Positions 11,271 to 22,855 of a stretch of 64,000 nt of DNA are shown here, piece after piece (the stretch's first letter is position 1; each line of letters opens with the position of its first letter). Source of the stretch: Guadua angustifolia (taxonomy: Eukaryota > Streptophyta > Magnoliopsida > Poales > Poaceae); the NCBI GenBank assembly GCA_036346375.1, contig CM070510.1:66188376-66252375 (forward strand). Reading direction: 5' to 3'. The position numbers were made by a program, and so were the translations under genes. Below the pieces are notes generated by a model. The model ran no database searches and was not told the DNA's origin. It saw nothing but the letters and a program-made list of their open reading frames with translations.

Positions 11271-12290
11271 ATGGTAAGACTAGTACTCCCTCCGCTTCAA
11301 AATATAAGATCTATAGGTTTTTGCTATTTTGTTTCATATTATAACGTATATATGGAGTTTTAATGATTTTATCTCTCTTTTGCTCTTCATTAATCTTTCC
11401 TCTCTCTTCAACATCACGAGCAACTAACATCTCTCTTGTTCCTAAGATACTGACACCACGGACACTACTATACATATTTCACTCTTCCATGCGCTTCTTA
11501 ATCTCTATGCCCACTCTGTCGCTTGCTTGGGTGGCCAGATTAGCATGCAAATTAAAAGGTACTTTCTACGATCCTTTTTTTTCCTTTTTGAAAAGAAAAG
11601 AAAAGGAATGGTGTTTTCGTCTCTGCGTCTGTGGGATAGAACATAACTATGACGTCACGTTAGCTCGTTTGTCGCTTTTTCAAAAAGTAGTGTTCAAAAC
11701 GTATTGTTAAAGATGCAGAGGGGCCTTCATTCGCAAAAAGAAAAGAAAAAGAAAAAGAAAAGAAAAGAAAAGAATAGACGTAGGATCGTTTCGTTAATCA
11801 ACCAATTAAACCGGCTTGTTGAAATGTAGTGCCATGGTGAGTTCGCAAGCTGCCATCCGTTGAGTCTCAAACCTAGCTAGCTTTTAATCTCATTAATTAA
11901 TACGTGTATATAAGCCTGCCATATAGGCGAGGATGGAGGATAAGCACACCGCAAATACTATATAATAATCGATACTGTTGGATGCTCGTGACGTCAGCTA
12001 TAGCGTTCATGTCCTTCCAACCAAGGAAGTTATTTTAATTTCCTTAAGCTTTATTTTCCTTGCCCGTTCGGCGCATTAAGCTGTCACAGGCTAAATTAAA
12101 GGTACTGCCACATAATCGAGTCCGGTCTCTTATCTCTTCGAGTTAGGTTTTTTTGCGAAGAAGGGTGATGAGCTAAGTTAATCAGGCCTTTAAAAGACTA
12201 AAGCTGGATGAGTCTCATGAATCACGAGTGTGTCGTTGGGGAAAAAAAAAAGAAGCAACGTCTTTTAACTTGTATATTTTTTCTTTTACT
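11271..12290. other. upstream intergenic region; no gene seen
   Basis: This stretch holds AT-rich sequence, an (AAAAG)n run near 11738-11774 and a start CTCCCTCCG near 11287 like the edge of a Stowaway-type element, whose other end I could not place. No open frame here resembles a known protein. Confidence 0.5.
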
Positions 12291-12329
12291 TTAGGCCGTT
12301 TGAAATGATTGTCTTCTAGTTAACGATGA

Positions 12330-12560
12330 CGATGGTTGCGTTTGTTTGTGGAGGACGACCTTGAATATGAGTAGATAATCCTCTTTTAATTGGAGACAAA
12401 AAAACGGAGCATAAAAAAATGCCTGCCCATGTATGTCAGTGTGACACCACTGACACCCGTCCGTCTGAGTGAGTTCGGCTAAAAAAAGATGGAAGCGAAT
12501 CTGCATTTCCATGCATCCATCTTCACGAAGGCAATATAAATTGCAATCAAACAGCGGTTT
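12330..12560. repeat. dispersed repeat copy B (partner at 650-950)
   Basis: This segment carries the same ordered blocks as 650-950 and ends in TTTTATTCTGGG where the partner ends TTTTATTCTAGG. It lies between the branching enzyme promoter and the G-box minisatellite. The class is unknown. Confidence 0.5.
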
Positions 12561-12608
12561 TTATTCTGGGCCGAAAGCAGCTTCCTCCTCTGCCATCTCA
12601 TCTGCCGC

Positions 12609-12990
12609 AGTGGAAGCATGGACTGACTGGATATACGAGGCTGATATGTGGGCCCGGACGTGCCACGTGGGCGGCCAGGAGAGCCCGTGCGTTGGAGGCA
12701 CGGGCTGACTGGACACATGAGGATGATACGTGGGCCCGGACGTGCCACGTGAACGGCCAGGGAGAGCCCGTGCGCTTTGGGGAGGCATGGACTGACTGCC
12801 CACATGACACGAGGATGATATTTGTGGGCCCGAATATGCCACGTGGACGGCCAGGGAGAGCCCATGCGCTTTGGGGCCCAGAAAGCACGCACGGAGGCAT
12901 GGACTGACAGGGCACATGAGGGTGATATGTGGGCCCGGACATGCCACGTGGACGGCCAGGGAGAGCCCATGCGTTTTGGGGCCAGTCGGC
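12609..12990. repeat. G-box minisatellite, about 90 bp x 4
   Basis: Four imperfect copies start near 12609, 12695, 12782 and 12895. Each holds CATGGACTGACTG-like, GATGATATGTGGGCCC, GCCACGTGG and GGCCAGGGAGAGCCC blocks. Each keeps one CACGTG core (12664, 12746, 12840, 12945). The array lies just beyond the 3' end of the LAZ1-like pseudogene. The long open frames on both strands are products of the repeat. Confidence 0.85.
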
Positions 12991-13049
12991 GCATGGTTTT
13001 TTATTTTTTTTCCTTTCAGTTGAGGCTGATGAGATACATACACCAGACA

Positions 13050-15475
13050 AATCAAGCTTGCATTCCATCCTGTGAAGCTTTCCATGGATTGGTTCCACTG
13101 CATGGTTGACAGTGACTTCAAGTCATTCATAATCTGCAAGATTCAGACAACTGCAATGTTTCAATTTCGCTACAACAGGTTACAGAAAATTCAAGTAAAA
13201 TTGATGAAGGGGGTGACAAAGAAATAGAATATTGTTGTTACATATTCACCTCCTCCGGGTATGACATCACATACACTTTCTTTTATGGCAGTGGAGCATC
13301 TGACATGATCATCTGGCTGGGGAAGCCTAACTATCCTTAACTTCATCTGGATCCACAGGGCAGTCAACCGAAGCATAGGCTCCAAGAACTGAAACCCCTC
13401 CAAGAAAACGATAATCCATTAGCTCATATGGCTTGGCAGGGAAGACATACAAATGGACAACAAAAGCACCACCCATCTGTATCGGAAGACGAAGGACTTT
13501 GTTAGGGTTCATTTTGAAATGAAGATTAAAAACGCAAACATGCATTTATAACAATTCTTCAGTGTCACACAAGTAACTGGAATTGTAAAGCAGGAATTTT
13601 TTACCACCTCTATGCAGATAATGAAGTCCTGTATACTGGACTTGAACTGCAACTCTTGAGCTATAGCCTATAGGGCCTCTCAACATGCCCTAATTGTAAA
13701 GTAATGCAATCGCCACAGCTGGCCACCATGTTAAGAAGATAATAGACTTAAATGTCAGAAACTCTGCAAGAGGCTTTATATGGGCTAGCTTATCCTTTAT
13801 GGCAGCATAAAACTGAACGAGACAAATATAAGGCCCATGACTGACTGAAATGGAGAACCACAGTCGTGTAAGAGTACCTGGTAAACAAGTCAATGTGTTT
13901 TAACTAATAAATCATCAGATGCATTAACAAGTCAACCAATGAGCACACGTCCACACAACAAATTACATGCACACAGAAAAGGAGAGGGGAATGAAATAGC
14001 ATGAAGCTTATAGTTCAATAAATTTATAGAAGCTTATAGTTCAATAAATTTATAGTTTTGTGCATAAGCCTGAGTTATGCATAGATGTATATCAATGAGG
14101 AGGGGCACTGGGCACACAAGGAGCATGAGCACCGACGCAATTTGTAATTGAATCTAGTGGTGTCAAATTCATGTGTGCGGCTTTTGACAAATCTAGTAAG
14201 AGTCTCAGGAAAAGTTAATACCAGAAATCAGGCTATTCATGGCAAATAGTATAATAGGACACGAACACTAGCAGCATAATTTGACTAATATATGGTATTT
14301 GGATGCTCCAAGTCGTAACTGAATCACGGGTGCAGGAACTGAATCTACGATACAGCAAATGATATACCAATATGATCTAACACGCATACCGACAATTTAA
14401 AAGAAAAATACCATAAATGCGATGCGAATAAAGAATTGTGAACAAATTAGTAGAACAGTAGTGATGTGGCATAAAAGAGACAGGCTCGTGCAAGTATTTT
14501 TGAGCAAGATGTTAAGTGAAAGAAATCAACGCCCTTCATGTGTACGCATCTCTCTTACCCACAGTTCCATTTAAACTCTCCTTCACGGTACACTCCAAAG
14601 GATTCAAGAATCTCCGCAAGAATAGCACAGATTGACATTATCATATCTGTCCCAGCAACAGGAGAATGCATTAGTTTGAATTTCCATCACATGCCGTGAA
14701 ATAAAAAAAAAAGATGGGAGATAAAGAGCCACATACATATCGAACAAGCCCAAATCTAATGATCAAGTAGAACCATTTGCTTAGAGGCCATGGTTTCAGC
14801 ATGTAATTCATCGGAAAAGGATGGTTCACGTATCGTTGATCAGGTGCATGACCTAAAAGTGGTGCGTCAGAACCTGCATCACCCTCCTTCAGAAATTCAA
14901 TTGTTATCTTCTCCACCTAGCATCAACATGATTATATAAGAACGGCAAAGAGAACATTAGAATGAAAATTACTAGACAAAAGAGTACCTAAGCAAGCAAC
15001 TAGATACCGCCCAAAACAGTCCATAGCAAATGCCTCATAGCCGTCTCGCAGAATCTCGATATCAACACTGATTGATGGATTCACCAATGATATCTATTGC
15101 AACAGTTTCACCAATGATATGTACTACAACAGTATAGTAATACAAAAAGAGCATGGAAGCACCTCTCATACAAAAATTAACAGCTAAATTAACCTCAGCC
15201 AACATTGTACCTTCAAACTTCAACAAGACAGCGCCTTACCGACTCGACCACATAGAATGGCACCATGAGAACGACACCGACAAGGAACTAATGCTCCTGA
15301 AAAAACACAAATGCAGCAGTAAAGAGTCAAAATAGCAAGTCACACACAGCTCCAACGATTTACCACATTGTTACAAATCAGAAATACCGATCAGAACCTC
15401 TGGGTTCTTGTAGGCTGGCAGATGATTGAACAGCAAGAACAGGGACAGAAAGAAAATTTGTTCGGCCAATTCCAT
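13050..15475 (-). pseudogene. LAZ1/DUF300 (TMEM184-like) membrane protein, broken
   Basis: Intact LAZ1 proteins are multi-pass membrane proteins of endomembranes and vacuole. Family blocks occur in the right order on the minus strand: LFLLFNHLPAYKNPE near 15400, FLVGVVLMVPFYVVES at 15287-15240, PSISVDIEILRDGYEAFAM near 15050, NHPFPMNYMLKPWPLSKWF near 14800, LAEILESFGVYREGEFKWN near 14600, CLVQFYAAIKDKLAHIKPL near 13800, VVHLYVFPAKPYELM near 13460, VRCSTAIKESV near 13280 and HAVEPIHGKLH near 13090. Lesions seen are a TAG at 13690-13692 where the family has Trp, a 1-base insertion near 13826, a frame change near 14915, a TAG at the start of the second exon, a frame break after DPDEVKDS near 13330, and another near 13110. 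The N-terminus is degraded. An alternative splice could avoid one or two lesions but not all. Confidence 0.85.
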
Positions 15476-16082
15476 TGCCCTCTCCTCTATTCCCCACTCC
15501 TCAATGCTACTCAAATAATGCCCCCTTGGGAGCACCGGAACATTCACAACCTTCTACTGTTCCACAGTATGGTTCATGCAGCATCATAATTCCCATTCCC
15601 CAACTGATATTAAGTCCTTTTTGAGCAGGCAGGCAACAAAAGGTAGTGCTAGCTTTCTGTTCGTCCACCAAATAGTCGGTGGTATTCACCTACAAGCACA
15701 AAAAAGGTGACATTTTTACGAGCGATTTTTAGATTAGAGGCCCAGAAAGGACAAATCCTTCGTCAAAAGGGACAACAGAATTTAACTCGGGGGAAACCTA
15801 AGCTCCTAAATTGTTACAATTCGCACGGCGAAAACCTGGATCAGAACGACCAATATATGAAAGATATGTTTATAATGAAGCTTTTGCTCTAGGCTGTATA
15901 AACATATTTGTAGTGATATATAATAGACTCTATATATGAGTAAATATAATATAAAGTAGGAAATGAATTCGTGTCACCCTCAGCTTCAATGTAAATGAAG
16001 CGAAACAAAGACCACTGCATTCTACCCAATTCCCATCAGGTATCAAAGAAGACGGCTATGTAATTATGGAACTAGAAAGAAT

Positions 16083-16099
16083 CACGTGGGGCCCACGTG
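16083..16099. promoter_or_regulatory. paired G-box (two CACGTG, 5-bp spacer)
   Basis: CACGTG occurs at 16083-16088 and 16094-16099, forming a near-palindrome CACGTGGGGCCCACGTG. It lies about 610 bases upstream of the first coding block of the LAZ1-like pseudogene. G-boxes bind bZIP and bHLH factors. Function here is inferred. Confidence 0.45.
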
Positions 16100-17384
16100 G
16101 CAGTGGCCCAATGGCAGAGGCTGTAACGGCAGACGATCCGCTTCCACGTAAAGCTGTACGAATCGGAAGCAAAAGGGCGCAGCTTTGTGCCAAATTCCCA
16201 TAAAAGATCGATTTTTTACTCTCTAATCCCACAGGAACGACGCTATTATCCATGAATAAGAGATGAACAAGACGGGGCGAAACAATACAAACCCCAGGAA
16301 TCGGATCTGCGCCACAGGAGAGCCAATGCAGAAGGGATCAAAGAAGAATAACATGAGATTGGAAGGTTAGCCTTTGCTATCCATGAATCAATTAACGTAT
16401 GAACAATCGGAGCTTTGCCCTTGTTTTTTTTTTTAAAAAAAAGGAGCTTTGCCTGCCTGCCAGTTGCATCTGGATTGAGATTTGGGATCAGATTAGGAAG
16501 GGTAGGAGTTGGAATCGTAGTTACGACTGACAAAGAGAGGGACGGCGATCTGTGACGACATAAATGAGAAAGGTGAGTCGATTTTGATACTGTTATCACT
16601 CTCACATGTTTCCAACGTTTCGGAGTTACTGTCGCCGCTCTCTGGGTCATCATCCTTTCTTGTCTTTCTTATTGCCAAACTACCCCATTGTCTTTTGAAC
16701 TGAGTGCCTCTATCGGAGATCTGAGGCCTAGCTCGTTCATAAAATCCCTCAGAATGATAGAAATGAAGTTGTACATTAGACCTTGTTTGAAGTTGTACAT
16801 TAGCTCACAATGGAGAAACAATGTGTCATTTGATCTTGAACTAATGTAGTAAGAGACTTTATGAACACAATATGATTTCTTTCCTTCATGTTCGACTATC
16901 TATGAATATTGACTCTGCTCTGCATATTTATTTTAAAACTGGTTTGGGGTGACAAGGACATAAGCTTTCTACAAGATATATAAAATTCTACACGGCGCCA
17001 CCCCTATCTAAGCTAGCCGTTGTACCAGGGCTGCTAATGGCTGGTCCAAACGCTTGGGTGAGCGTGCCTTCTTCTGACACGTCAATAGTGCGACGAGAGA
17101 AGTAGCCGCTCTACCCTACGTTGCTTCCATTTGAGCTTCCGTTAGAGCTACACTGACTAATATACAATACTACTATCGTGTAACAAATTTGCTAGACAAC
17201 CATTTCCTACCGTCGCCATCAAACGTGCTTTGTACCTTGTAAGCAAGTGAGTGACTCTCCTAGAAGCCACCTCTTCTTCCTCATGTGTCCTTCAGATATT
17301 CTGGGACTACAAATTAATCAGATATGCACCTCATTTGTCCTCTCTGTTCAGTTCTTCTTGCAAGGAAATGCATATTTTGCATGC

Positions 17385-17462
17385 CAAATTCAGACATGGA
17401 GTTGGTTAGCTCTACTGCATGGTCAAATTCAGACATGGAGTTGGTTAGCTCTACTGCATGGA
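17385..17462. repeat. exact 39-bp tandem duplication
   Basis: The unit starting CAAATTCAGACATGGAGTTG is repeated without a mismatch at 17385 and 17424. This indicates a recent local duplication in intergenic DNA. Confidence 0.9.
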
Positions 17463-17793
17463 GTTCAGAAGCACGAATTTGCAGACTACTGCGGTAGGAG
17501 TAATCCAGGCTTTTTAGCCTTCATCTTTTTGTTTGAATCAGAATCAGTCTGCTCTCTTCTTTTCAGCAGGCTCGTGATAATGCTGCACCTTCTCCATGCC
17601 ATCATGAGCATTTGGTATGTAGGAGCACATTTTGAGAAACAAAGGAAAAAAGCACAACATACTTTAGGAGGTAAAGAAGCTAAAATTCTAATCAAACGCA
17701 GGGCGGTGTACATGACACATGAAAATTGCTAGCCTACGACCAACAGTGTACTGATCCAAAACTGATGCTTACGAAGTGTTTCTACCATACTTA

Positions 17794-18013
17794 GGGTGTG
17801 TTTAGCAGGGATTCAGCTTCTCTAGATTCGTGGTGAAGCTGAAAATTCTTGCTTCACCAGATTCGTGAAGCTGAAAGTGTGAGTACATTTAGAGTGTTTA
17901 GATAGATCATCTTATTTACATTTTAGATCAAAAATATAAACTTAATTTACTTTAAAGCCTACAAGTTTCAGATTTCAGGAGAAGCTGGAATCTGGACTCT
18001 ACCAAACAGGCCC
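17794..18013. mobile_element. Tourist-type MITE (copy 2)
   Basis: This 220-bp element begins GGGTGTGTTTAG and ends CCAAACAGGCCC. It is flanked by TTA on both sides (17791-17793 and 18014-18016). Its interior matches the copy at 7161-7378 along most of its length, so both belong to one family. Confidence 0.88.
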
Positions 18014-18261
18014 TTAGCAGTCATATATGTTTTCCTCCTTTTCTAATAGAGAAGAGTCATAACAAGAGATGAAACGTGTTTCAGGTTTACATGTCAAAGT
18101 CATAAAAAATAGTTAGAAAAATGTTCAGATATGATATCACTAACACCACGAATCTAAAAAGTTATCCAAGCCATTTTGATGCAAATCTGAGCAGACATAA
18201 TAAAATGGAGTGTTTGCTGTGAAGATAAATACAGAAAAAAAAGTCCTCCAGAAAGTTGGCT

Positions 18262-18456
18262 ATTGTGATTAATACACAGTGCTAGTTCATAACGAATACA
18301 GCATAAGCGCAACATAATGAAATGCCACAGTAGAAAATACCATTTCTGGGAAACCCAAGATCATTGGCTATTTTGGCGGTACTAGTTCAGAACAAATACA
18401 GCATAATTGCAACATAATGAAATGCTACAGTAGGAAGTACCGTTTCAGGGAAACAT
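18262..18456. repeat. ~100-bp tandem duplication downstream of cyclin
   Basis: The blocks TTGGCTATT, TACAGCATAA, GCAACATAATGAAATGC and TTTC..GGGAAAC repeat once at about 100-bp spacing. The array is 290-490 bases past the cyclin stop codon, near a candidate minus-strand AATAAA at 18487-18492. Confidence 0.7.
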
Positions 18457-18746
18457 GGCACTACTGAACAGGAAATTCAATTAATGTTTATTTGCAAATT
18501 GCAGGTGTCATAGAACAAATGAAGGTTTCCCCTAAATACAATACAAAATCAAATTCCAACAGATTTAATTGGAAGCAACCTAAAAATCACGAACACGGAT
18601 CAATGTTTTATCGATGTTAAGTTATTGAAAGTAAAAACACACAGAATACACCAACCCGACCCTTCATATAGTTGCTGCAACAACTGTTGCATATATGCAG
18701 ATCCCTCTTTCACTCTCTCCATGCAGGTAGTCAAGAGTGTATAAAG

Positions 18747-21414
18747 TTACAGTTCTACGCTCTTGCATCCATCCAGCAAGAAGATGGCGGGCTCCGATTT
18801 TGCAGCACAGCCATACTTAAATGTGCTGTACTTCCTATGAACCGCAGTTAGCTTCCCATGACCGGCTCTCTGGTGGAGTTCAACCATCATCTTGGAGCAG
18901 TCCCTTCAAGGCAAAACAAAAATGAACCAAATAACTGTGAATACAAGGGCACTATCTAAGTTAATATAATACTGGAATGTAAGACTAGGGAGGTAGTTTT
19001 CATACTTCAGTTGTTCTTCAGAATATTTTGTGTGCAGCTCACAGCATTTGCTCCAGGACTTGAACCCATTCATGATGCACTGAGCAGTGTAGATGGCAGC
19101 AGCCGCCAGCATTGATGGCCGGAATTTGAGCATCTCATAATCGACAAGGCTCAGCTCAATTATGAAGAAAGATAGGAGCTCGAGCTGATTCAGTAATGGT
19201 GAGCACATACGTCAGAGAGGCAATGCACTCATATAACAATGCTATAGAATACAAGATCTATCTACCAGTGTGTATCTTACCTTCTTGTCAGATTGTGCTG
19301 CCTTAAGGAACCTTCTCATGAAACAGTATGGTGTCGGCACCGACATATTGAACTGTAGTGTGTTAACAATCATCCTCTCCTGCAGGAAAAGTCAGTCTCA
19401 CTTCTCTGAATGTGTGTTCATGGCAGGACTTTGTTTGCATTGAATCAACAGGTGGAGTATCGTTATTCGTTACCATTTCCAGAATATCTGCTCTAGTGTA
19501 GGCACGGTCGCAGATTAGGATCAGATCCTCCACGACAGGAACGCTCACTTCTTCATACTTGCATGCGAGCAACATAGCAGTTACACCAACCAACTGAAGC
19601 TTCTTTCGCACCACATTTTCACGAGCCAAGAATCTGTCTATGATATTCACAGTAAGAAACAGAGTCTCGTCCAACAGCTCTAATTTGTAGTGCACCTGCA
19701 TTGGACAAAGAAGCATGAAATGCTAAGAATTTCCAAACCATACCAGGGATATTATACATTTGTACTGAATTCCAAGCATAGGACAAAATTCTTACCTCTA
19801 TCAGCCAATCAATGAGAATGCCACGCATCTTCTCATTTATATCAGTTTGGGTTGACATGTAATTAGGAGAGACACAACTAAGATCCTACACATACAGAAC
19901 TTTGCAATGAGATTACCAATGTTCAGAACTTGGTAACAGCAAATAACTTCACCAGGGTTCCAAAAATTTACCTCACTTCTTCTGTAGAAGCTGTAAATTT
20001 CATCTACATATTCAACTACTGCAAGGGTGTTACTTGCATCACAGCTGTCAATATCAGGTGCTGCCTCCTCAATGTCTTCCATCTCGATCTCTTTCAGCTC
20101 AGAACTCATCTGAAATAACACATATGACTGATAAGCGACGAAACTACCAAACGCTAAATAATGTGTTCTGAGTATATGATGGTAGTGTGCTCCAACAATT
20201 TACCATTTCGTCCATCTCAGACAGCATCGGTAATGGTAACTCTTCAGGTATTTTTGTGCATTCCATTTCTGCAGGAGCATGAAATGCAGTATCTGCATTT
20301 CTTTTCTGCCTCTCACTTCCAATGGGTGCCTGGCACAATAAAGTTTCCAAATTTTTGAGTTGACACTCGACTACTGTTATTTGATCATTGCTTTTTGGTG
20401 GACAGTACTATGTGTATTAAATTTGCTGTTGTAAACTGACTACAAATTTTACAGCAATATGCATAAAAAAGTCAGGAAACACAGACGCCGGGTTACGGAT
20501 GAGGGCAAAGGAAGAAATTGAGCGTATTCAAATTCTACAGCTGTCCATTCAAACTGCACTCGATTAAATAAGAAAACACAGTGCATATGTCAAAATCTGA
20601 TATGCTATTTGCAATATTTGAATTTACCATATCGAGCCTTCTATGTGCAAATTTCAAGATCCACATGCACGAATTCAAACAGCGGTGCATTTATCGGAGC
20701 ATATCAAACTGACAGCGGACACAATGTGCATTTAGGAAAGCATAGAAGCACTTGCCGACATTCAAATATATTGAATTTGTGCTTTCACTCAAATATAATG
20801 GGGAAGTTTAGAGAAAAAGAACAGCAGTGCATGGAGCAAAATAGCAACAATTTAAGTCACTTTCATGACTATTACCAGGGGAGCACTTGGAGGTTTGCTT
20901 GCCAGCGTTGCAGCTAATTTCCTGCCAAAAAAGTAACACAAGAACTCCATTATTATTCCACTAAATTCAGCTCTATTGGCAAGTAAAAGGAAGAACAGCT
21001 TGCAAACCTTGTAATGGGACGGTGCCCAGCAAAGCCAGCTTGGTTCTTAGGATCCACAGCTGAGGGTTTACTGAGTCATGGAAAGAAATTCAAAGCAATT
21101 AGAGATCCAGTACATGGAAGTACAAATTAAGAATTGGACATAGATCAGCGAATTACTCTTGCAAGCCCCTCTTGCTCACAGCCATGTGCTGGTGAGGGGC
21201 TCCTATTATGTTCTTGATGTCCCGTAGGGCCCTTCGGTTTGTGTTGACCATGTCCGGCACATACTTGACCCCCTCCATTGCAGCTCCTACATGAATGAAA
21301 TTCACCAAAGATTCTTAGAACAACAAGATGCATACTCAGAACGGCCTAAATTTCACATAAATGCAGAAACTTGATGATACCTTGTTGGTAGTTTTCGGAT
21401 CTCATGTTCTCCAT
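18747..21414 (-). CDS. CYCB2-2: G2/mitotic-specific cyclin B2 (CycB2;2)
   Basis: B-type cyclins bind and activate CDK at G2/M. The coding exons are 21414-21381, 21286-21157, 21070-21008, 20921-20876, 20329-20204, 20109-19972, 19885-19796, 19695-19474, 19379-19281, 19184-19006 and 18903-18747. They join in frame to 427 residues, near the 420 I recall for rice CycB2;2. A 5' UTR exon ends at 22129. The protein starts MENMRSENYQQG. The cyclin box runs from YVDEIYSFYRRSE through MRGILIDWLIEVHYKLELL and LACKYEEVSVP. The cyclin C domain ends in STFKYGCAAKSEPAIFLL, typical of plant B2 cyclins. No lesion was seen. I did not recognise a clear RxxL destruction box; RALRDIKNI is the best candidate. AACGG motifs in the promoter suggest M-phase control. 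Confidence 0.95.
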
Positions 21415-22263
21415 TACTGTTGAACTCCTGCAGTAACAAGTCAAACGAAATTCTATTTCAGAAACCAGGTAATGCTAGGGCCCACTATATTTGGAAGCAC
21501 ACCACACCAGGTAATGCTAGGATTCGCACGGATCTGCGAACGAAAGGCAAGACCATTTGAGTTGAATCGCTCCTGACATCTCATCAAACGTCAGGAACGA
21601 CTCAAGAACTTCAATTCTGACGCATACCCAGGTCAGGAAACCGATGAAAACGTCGAGAATTCCGAATCAAAGCAGCCAAGAAATCCTAGGAAACTAGTTT
21701 TTCTTTGAGATCCAAAGAGATCCCACATATGGAAAAACAGGAAACTTGAAGAAACGCGTGCCAACAAGCTGGCAAACACTTTGAGAAGATGCCTTAAAAA
21801 CAAGAAGCCAATTTCTAGCCAACCTTCCTCGAATTCCTCAGATCTACCCAGGCCAAGAAACACATCAAGATCTCCAAAGATCCACTCCAACAACTTGAAA
21901 GAATCCCCTACCAGACGATGTAATCGCTTTCAGCTAATCTTTTTCCCCCTGAATGGCTCCATCTAACCGGAGATCCAAGGAAAAACCAGCTGGAGAGAGC
22001 AAATCAAACGCGAGCCCACATCAAGAAACGACTCAAGCCCTCAAAAAAAAACTCACGTTCTGGAACAAATTAATCTCACGGCTCGTTCGAGAACCAGAAG
22101 AAACCCACAGGGAAGAGGCCTGACGAACCTTGTCGCTCCTCAAGCTCTTGCTGCCGAGACGAGGGCGAGAGGAAGACACGGCCGCCCCGCTCCCTCTAGC
22201 TGCTCTTCTCCTTCCCGGTGCTGCTGGCTTCTAGGAGAGGAGCGGAGGAGCGACAAGGGAGAG

Positions 22264-22271
22264 ATAAAATA
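22264..22271 (-). promoter_or_regulatory. candidate TATA box of cyclin B2;2
   Basis: The minus strand reads TATTTTATC just upstream of a CT-rich leader and the 5' UTR exon ending at 22129. The spacing suits a start site near 22235. Only motif and position support it. Confidence 0.4.
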
Positions 22272-22307
22272 GGGGGGCGGGCGAGTCTGTCTGAAGCGTT
22301 TAAACGC

Positions 22308-22710
22308 AACGGTCGTGGGATTGCAGCCGTCGGATGGAGATCGGGCGGCGGGGGTGTGCTGGGGCGGCCTTAACGGCTACCCGTACCCTGGATTCCACAT
22401 GTGCTTGCTTGCTTGCTTTCAAAATAGCAACAATTGTATCCCCTTTCTTTTCTTTTTTTAGATGAGCAAGACTTTAAGAGGGGTTAGGCGTCAGCTTTAA
22501 GTCTCCCTATTTTCAGTGATGTCCATTCTGGGCAAATATACAGGTTAGGTTAGGAAATATCATCTCGAGTCTAACGGTGGATTCTATATGTTGTGAAGTG
22601 ACTAACGGCTCTATGCGTAGATAATTGAACTAGCTAGAAGTTGTGGCATTTCAAAGAAATATCATCTCGAGTCTAACCATGGTTTCTATATATAGTGAAG
22701 TGTCTAACGG
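22308..22710. promoter_or_regulatory. cluster of MSA-like AACGG motifs
   Basis: AACGG occurs at 22308, 22372, 22573, 22604 and 22706 upstream of cyclin B2;2. The last, TCTAACGGTTC, fits ten of eleven positions of the M-phase-specific activator consensus YCYAACGGYYA. MSA sites bind three-repeat MYB factors and drive B-type cyclins in G2/M. Three of the five lie in the tandem repeat at 22553-22855. Confidence 0.55.
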
Positions 22711-22855
22711 TTCTGTGTATAAATAATCGAACTAGCGAGATTTGATTATAGTTGTAGCATTTGAAGGAAATATCGTCCATAGTCTAACGAAGGTTTTTTT
22801 ATACAGAACGAAGGAAGTAACGATGTATGCTTAAATAAGTGAACTATATTTATGA
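22553..22855. repeat. tandem repeat, about 105 bp x 3, upstream of cyclin
   Basis: Units start at 22553, 22656 and 22767 with GAAATATC. Each holds AGTCTAAC, then GTGAAGTG..CTAACGG in the first two, then AATTGAACTAG-like and GTAGCATTT-like blocks. The third unit is the most diverged. AACGG is kept in units 1 and 2. Confidence 0.8.

Larger units (their letters stand above)
15476..17793. other. former 5' region of the LAZ1-like gene and intergenic DNA
   Basis: A paired G-box lies at 16083-16099. The open frames at 16246-16678 (minus) and 17247-17732 (plus) match nothing I know, and the second contains an exact 39-bp duplication. No gene is supported. Confidence 0.5.

Noticed and set aside
12479..13139. 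Several long overlapping frames on both strands
   Set aside because: They run through the ~90-bp minisatellite and consist of its repeated translation.
16246..16678. Minus-strand 135-codon frame, considered as the LAZ1-like first exon
   Set aside because: It has no membrane segment or family similarity. The recognisable N-terminal block is near 15400.
17247..17732. 161-codon plus-strand frame
   Set aside because: It has no ATG at its listed start, contains an exact 39-bp duplication, and resembles no family I know.
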